The notes under the pieces were generated by a model that made no database searches, had not been told where the DNA came from, and was given only the letters and a program-made list of their open reading frames with translations. This document shows, one piece after another, positions 61,965 to 64,000 of a DNA stretch of 64,000 nt. Each line of letters opens with the position of its first letter. The first letter of the stretch is position 1. The position numbers and the translations under genes are program-made. The DNA is from Allacma fusca (lineage: Eukaryota > Arthropoda > Collembola > Symphypleona > Sminthuridae): positions 72,651,067 to 72,715,066 of the forward strand of contig OX359245.1 of NCBI GenBank assembly GCA_947179485.1, given 5' to 3'.

Positions 61965-63799
61965 GCAAATGAAATATTCTAGCATGTACACATTTTTTTA
62001 ATTTGTCGGAATCACCGTATTCAATATACTGTTGAATAAAGTTTCCTTCTGCAAGTTTGATTTACTCCAGGGATGTATTTCGGTATCATTATAGGGAAAA
62101 TATTGCAAATCAATTTAAGCTTCTGAATTTCAAGTAGCAAATAATTCCGGGAGAGGTAAAAATTATAAAACGGCATAAGATTGAAAATGTGTGTAGATTA
62201 TTTAGAATAAAACATTATACCATTAAATAATTCCAACGTTTTTAGTACAAAATGAAGGTAAAAATTGCGCACGTATGCTTTTTATTCAACCCAAAACACT
62301 TAGTACACAAATTAGTATAAAATTTTCCGAAAGCCAGCAATATTGCTGGCAAAAAATGTAAATGACGAGCATCTGTGACACTAAAATATGTACGTACATA
62401 TGTTACTAAAGAAAATACAAGACTAGATGAAAATTGAAAAAAAATTTGTAGCAAATACGGGTACATGTCATGATTACTTTCGGAGTCACTCCTTTATTTG
62501 GACTGGGCTAAAGGGACCAAATAAATAGAGCTACCGCATGATAAACGTAGGATTAAACTACTTTATTACATCAGGCAACATCAATTCCATTATTTTTTCC
62601 GGAACGAAATTCCTGTACGTTATTTAAATACAATCCTTGAGGGTAAATACTTCATGTTCTAAGCTTGGTAAGTCTTAGGCGGTATTTATGCGAGTGCCCA
62701 CAGAGTAAATATAGTCGTTTATTTTTCATATTAGTTAAATTGACATAATATATTATTTTTTATGTCAATATCATCATTATTTTTAAACTTTACACTGCAT
62801 AACAAATACATGTACTAAAATCGTATACGTATATGTTCACAATTATGTATACACAGAAACGACATGATATCAAACTGCCGTCCTTTTTTAATATAACCAT
62901 CGTTGCACGTAATTTCCAAAGGGCTCAGTAGTGGTCGAACATGAGATTATGGAATCTATAGTAGGGTTCTGGCATCTCATGAGGGAGGCTAATGGGTTAA
63001 AGGAGTCTAGGATCCATAATGTGGAAGCGGAGGGACTTTCAGATTGTAGAGTTGGTGTTTTGGACTATAAATATACATTGTAAGATGCAAGTGCACTCAA
63101 TATGTAGCGGAAGTTCTGGATTGAGGGGGATTTGGAGGGGGCGAAGGGTTGTAGTGAGAGGCTATGTATGTACGTTGTAAGGTGCGAGTGTTTAGCTGAA
63201 GTCAGAATGGGGAGATGGCACGTTGGGGACGCGTGTGGGAAAGATTCAAATTCGGTGATGCAATTGTTCTTTCCAATGATAATTAAATAATGCAAACAAC
63301 GAGAAAGAACGTCGTACCATAATATTCATTTGTAATTTTGTGCGCCGTTTTGTTATTTAGTCGGAGGTTTCATCGCAATGGTTAAGTATCTTGATGATTA
63401 TTTGTTCTAGATATTAATACAAAACCTTAGAAATTGCATTAAAAGCAATTTTATATGCTTGATTTCAAAGTGCTGAATAAATTTTTAAAGTGTCAAATAA
63501 AAATTGAATAAATAAAGTATGCAATTCCAAATTTGGTGAGCCCTGCAATCGCAATGGTTGCTTTTCTTTAGCTGTAGCAAGTAAATCCTGTGGGTGCGCG
63601 AGTAATATTAGCTGCATCCCCAACTTGGAGTTGATGATTGGACCAGGACAGCAGTGCGGTCGTTTTCAGGAAGTTATTTGTCCTGACGATGACACAAAAA
63701 GTAAAACTTGGCCTAATTTGCAAACTATCTTCATTTATGTATTAAACTATGCCTAATGATGAAATAAAAATATTAATAACAATAATAAAAAGTACTTGT
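61965..63799. other. Intergenic, no gene recognised
   Basis: AT-rich up to 62.9 kb. A G-rich stretch at 62.93-63.25 kb has no conserved ORF. Nothing identifiable. Confidence 0.5.
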
Positions 63800-64000
63800 T
63801 TAAATTTTTAAAATTTTGTAGTTATTACTTTGGCTGTCATGGGAGCAATAGTGGTGGTTCTCGTTGTTATTGCAGTTGGGTATCGATAGAGAGGAGAGGT
63901 TGTCGTAGCCTCTTGTAACTGCGGGAGAAGAATTCGGGCTGTAGTCGAAACCGCACGGGAAAAGAGCAGATGATGGTTTCGGTAAAACTACGGTATCCAA
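63800..64000 (-). CDS. Possible 3'-terminal exon of a gene extending past the window
   Basis: A 66-codon frame open to the window edge and ending in TAA at 63800-63802. Its base composition is more GC-rich than the surroundings, and the peptide is rich in S, N, P and Y (PCGFDYSPNSSPAVTRGYD, then NNNENHHYC), in the style of a disordered C-terminal tail. No domain is recognisable and the true exon start is outside the window. Confidence 0.4.
   Translation of the reverse strand: MDTVVLPKPSSALFPCGFDYSPNSSPAVTRGYDNLSSLSIPNCNNNENHHYCSHDSQSNNYKILKI

Noticed and set aside
1-64000. tRNA, rRNA or snRNA genes
   Set aside because: No cloverleaf with A/B-box or GGTTCGAATCC-type arm was recognised by eye. 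A covariance-model search would be needed to exclude them.

Overview
The window looks like a stretch of an AT-rich arthropod nuclear genome. The genes have short GT-AG introns, there are chemoreceptor genes of the insect gustatory-receptor type, and the intergenic space is packed with non-autonomous transposons. The gene set (Lilipod/LMBR1, TBK1, HHxxxDG wax-ester/diacylglycerol acyltransferases, tandemly copied Gr genes without Or genes) fits a springtail (Collembola) or a close pancrustacean. That placement is inference, not proof.

Layout. 0.3-3.4 kb: a complete TBK1/IKK-epsilon kinase gene on the minus strand (4 exons, 809 residues). 11.2-15.5 kb: a complete LMBR1/Lilipod membrane-protein gene on the plus strand (9 exons, 515 residues, one GC-AG intron). 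18.4-20.1 kb: an intact orphan ORF on the minus strand, with decayed copies near 33.6 kb and 52.2 kb. 20.1-25.0 kb: a foldback transposon with 1.25-kb inverted arms full of a short palindromic repeat, into which at least four smaller transposons have inserted. 25.8-29.4 kb: a second long-inverted-repeat transposon carrying a pogo/Tigger-like insertion. 28.9-34.35 kb and 49.9-53.9 kb: a segmental duplication carrying two intact 383-residue gustatory-receptor-like genes. 41.3-49.2 kb: a decayed Ty3-type retrotransposon split by a young gag-only LTR element with two apparently identical 272-bp LTRs. 56.4-62.0 kb: two tandem WS/DGAT-like genes, both damaged in the same first exon, one by a 1-nt deletion and one by an 894-bp transposon.

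The most unusual signal is a recurring class of short, transposase-free elements. Several have 8-bp target-site duplications and hAT-like ends (YAG or CA termini). Their interiors are built almost wholly from one short degenerate motif that differs from element to element: TGTCGGG, GGTTTCGG, ACTTGACC, GTACGGGTAC, TCGGGAC, CCCTC/GAGGG, GTACCTGTACC, CGGAACGGAA, ACTCGTACTCG, CAGTTCAGTT. I found about ten such elements. Seven have matching 8-bp flanks, and three or four are checked by an unoccupied homologous site elsewhere in the window.

The genes are unrelated in function: innate-immune kinase, membrane receptor, chemoreceptor and lipid acyltransferase. No operon-like logic applies. No rRNA, tRNA or CRISPR was recognised. 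Long stretches between genes show only decayed repeats.
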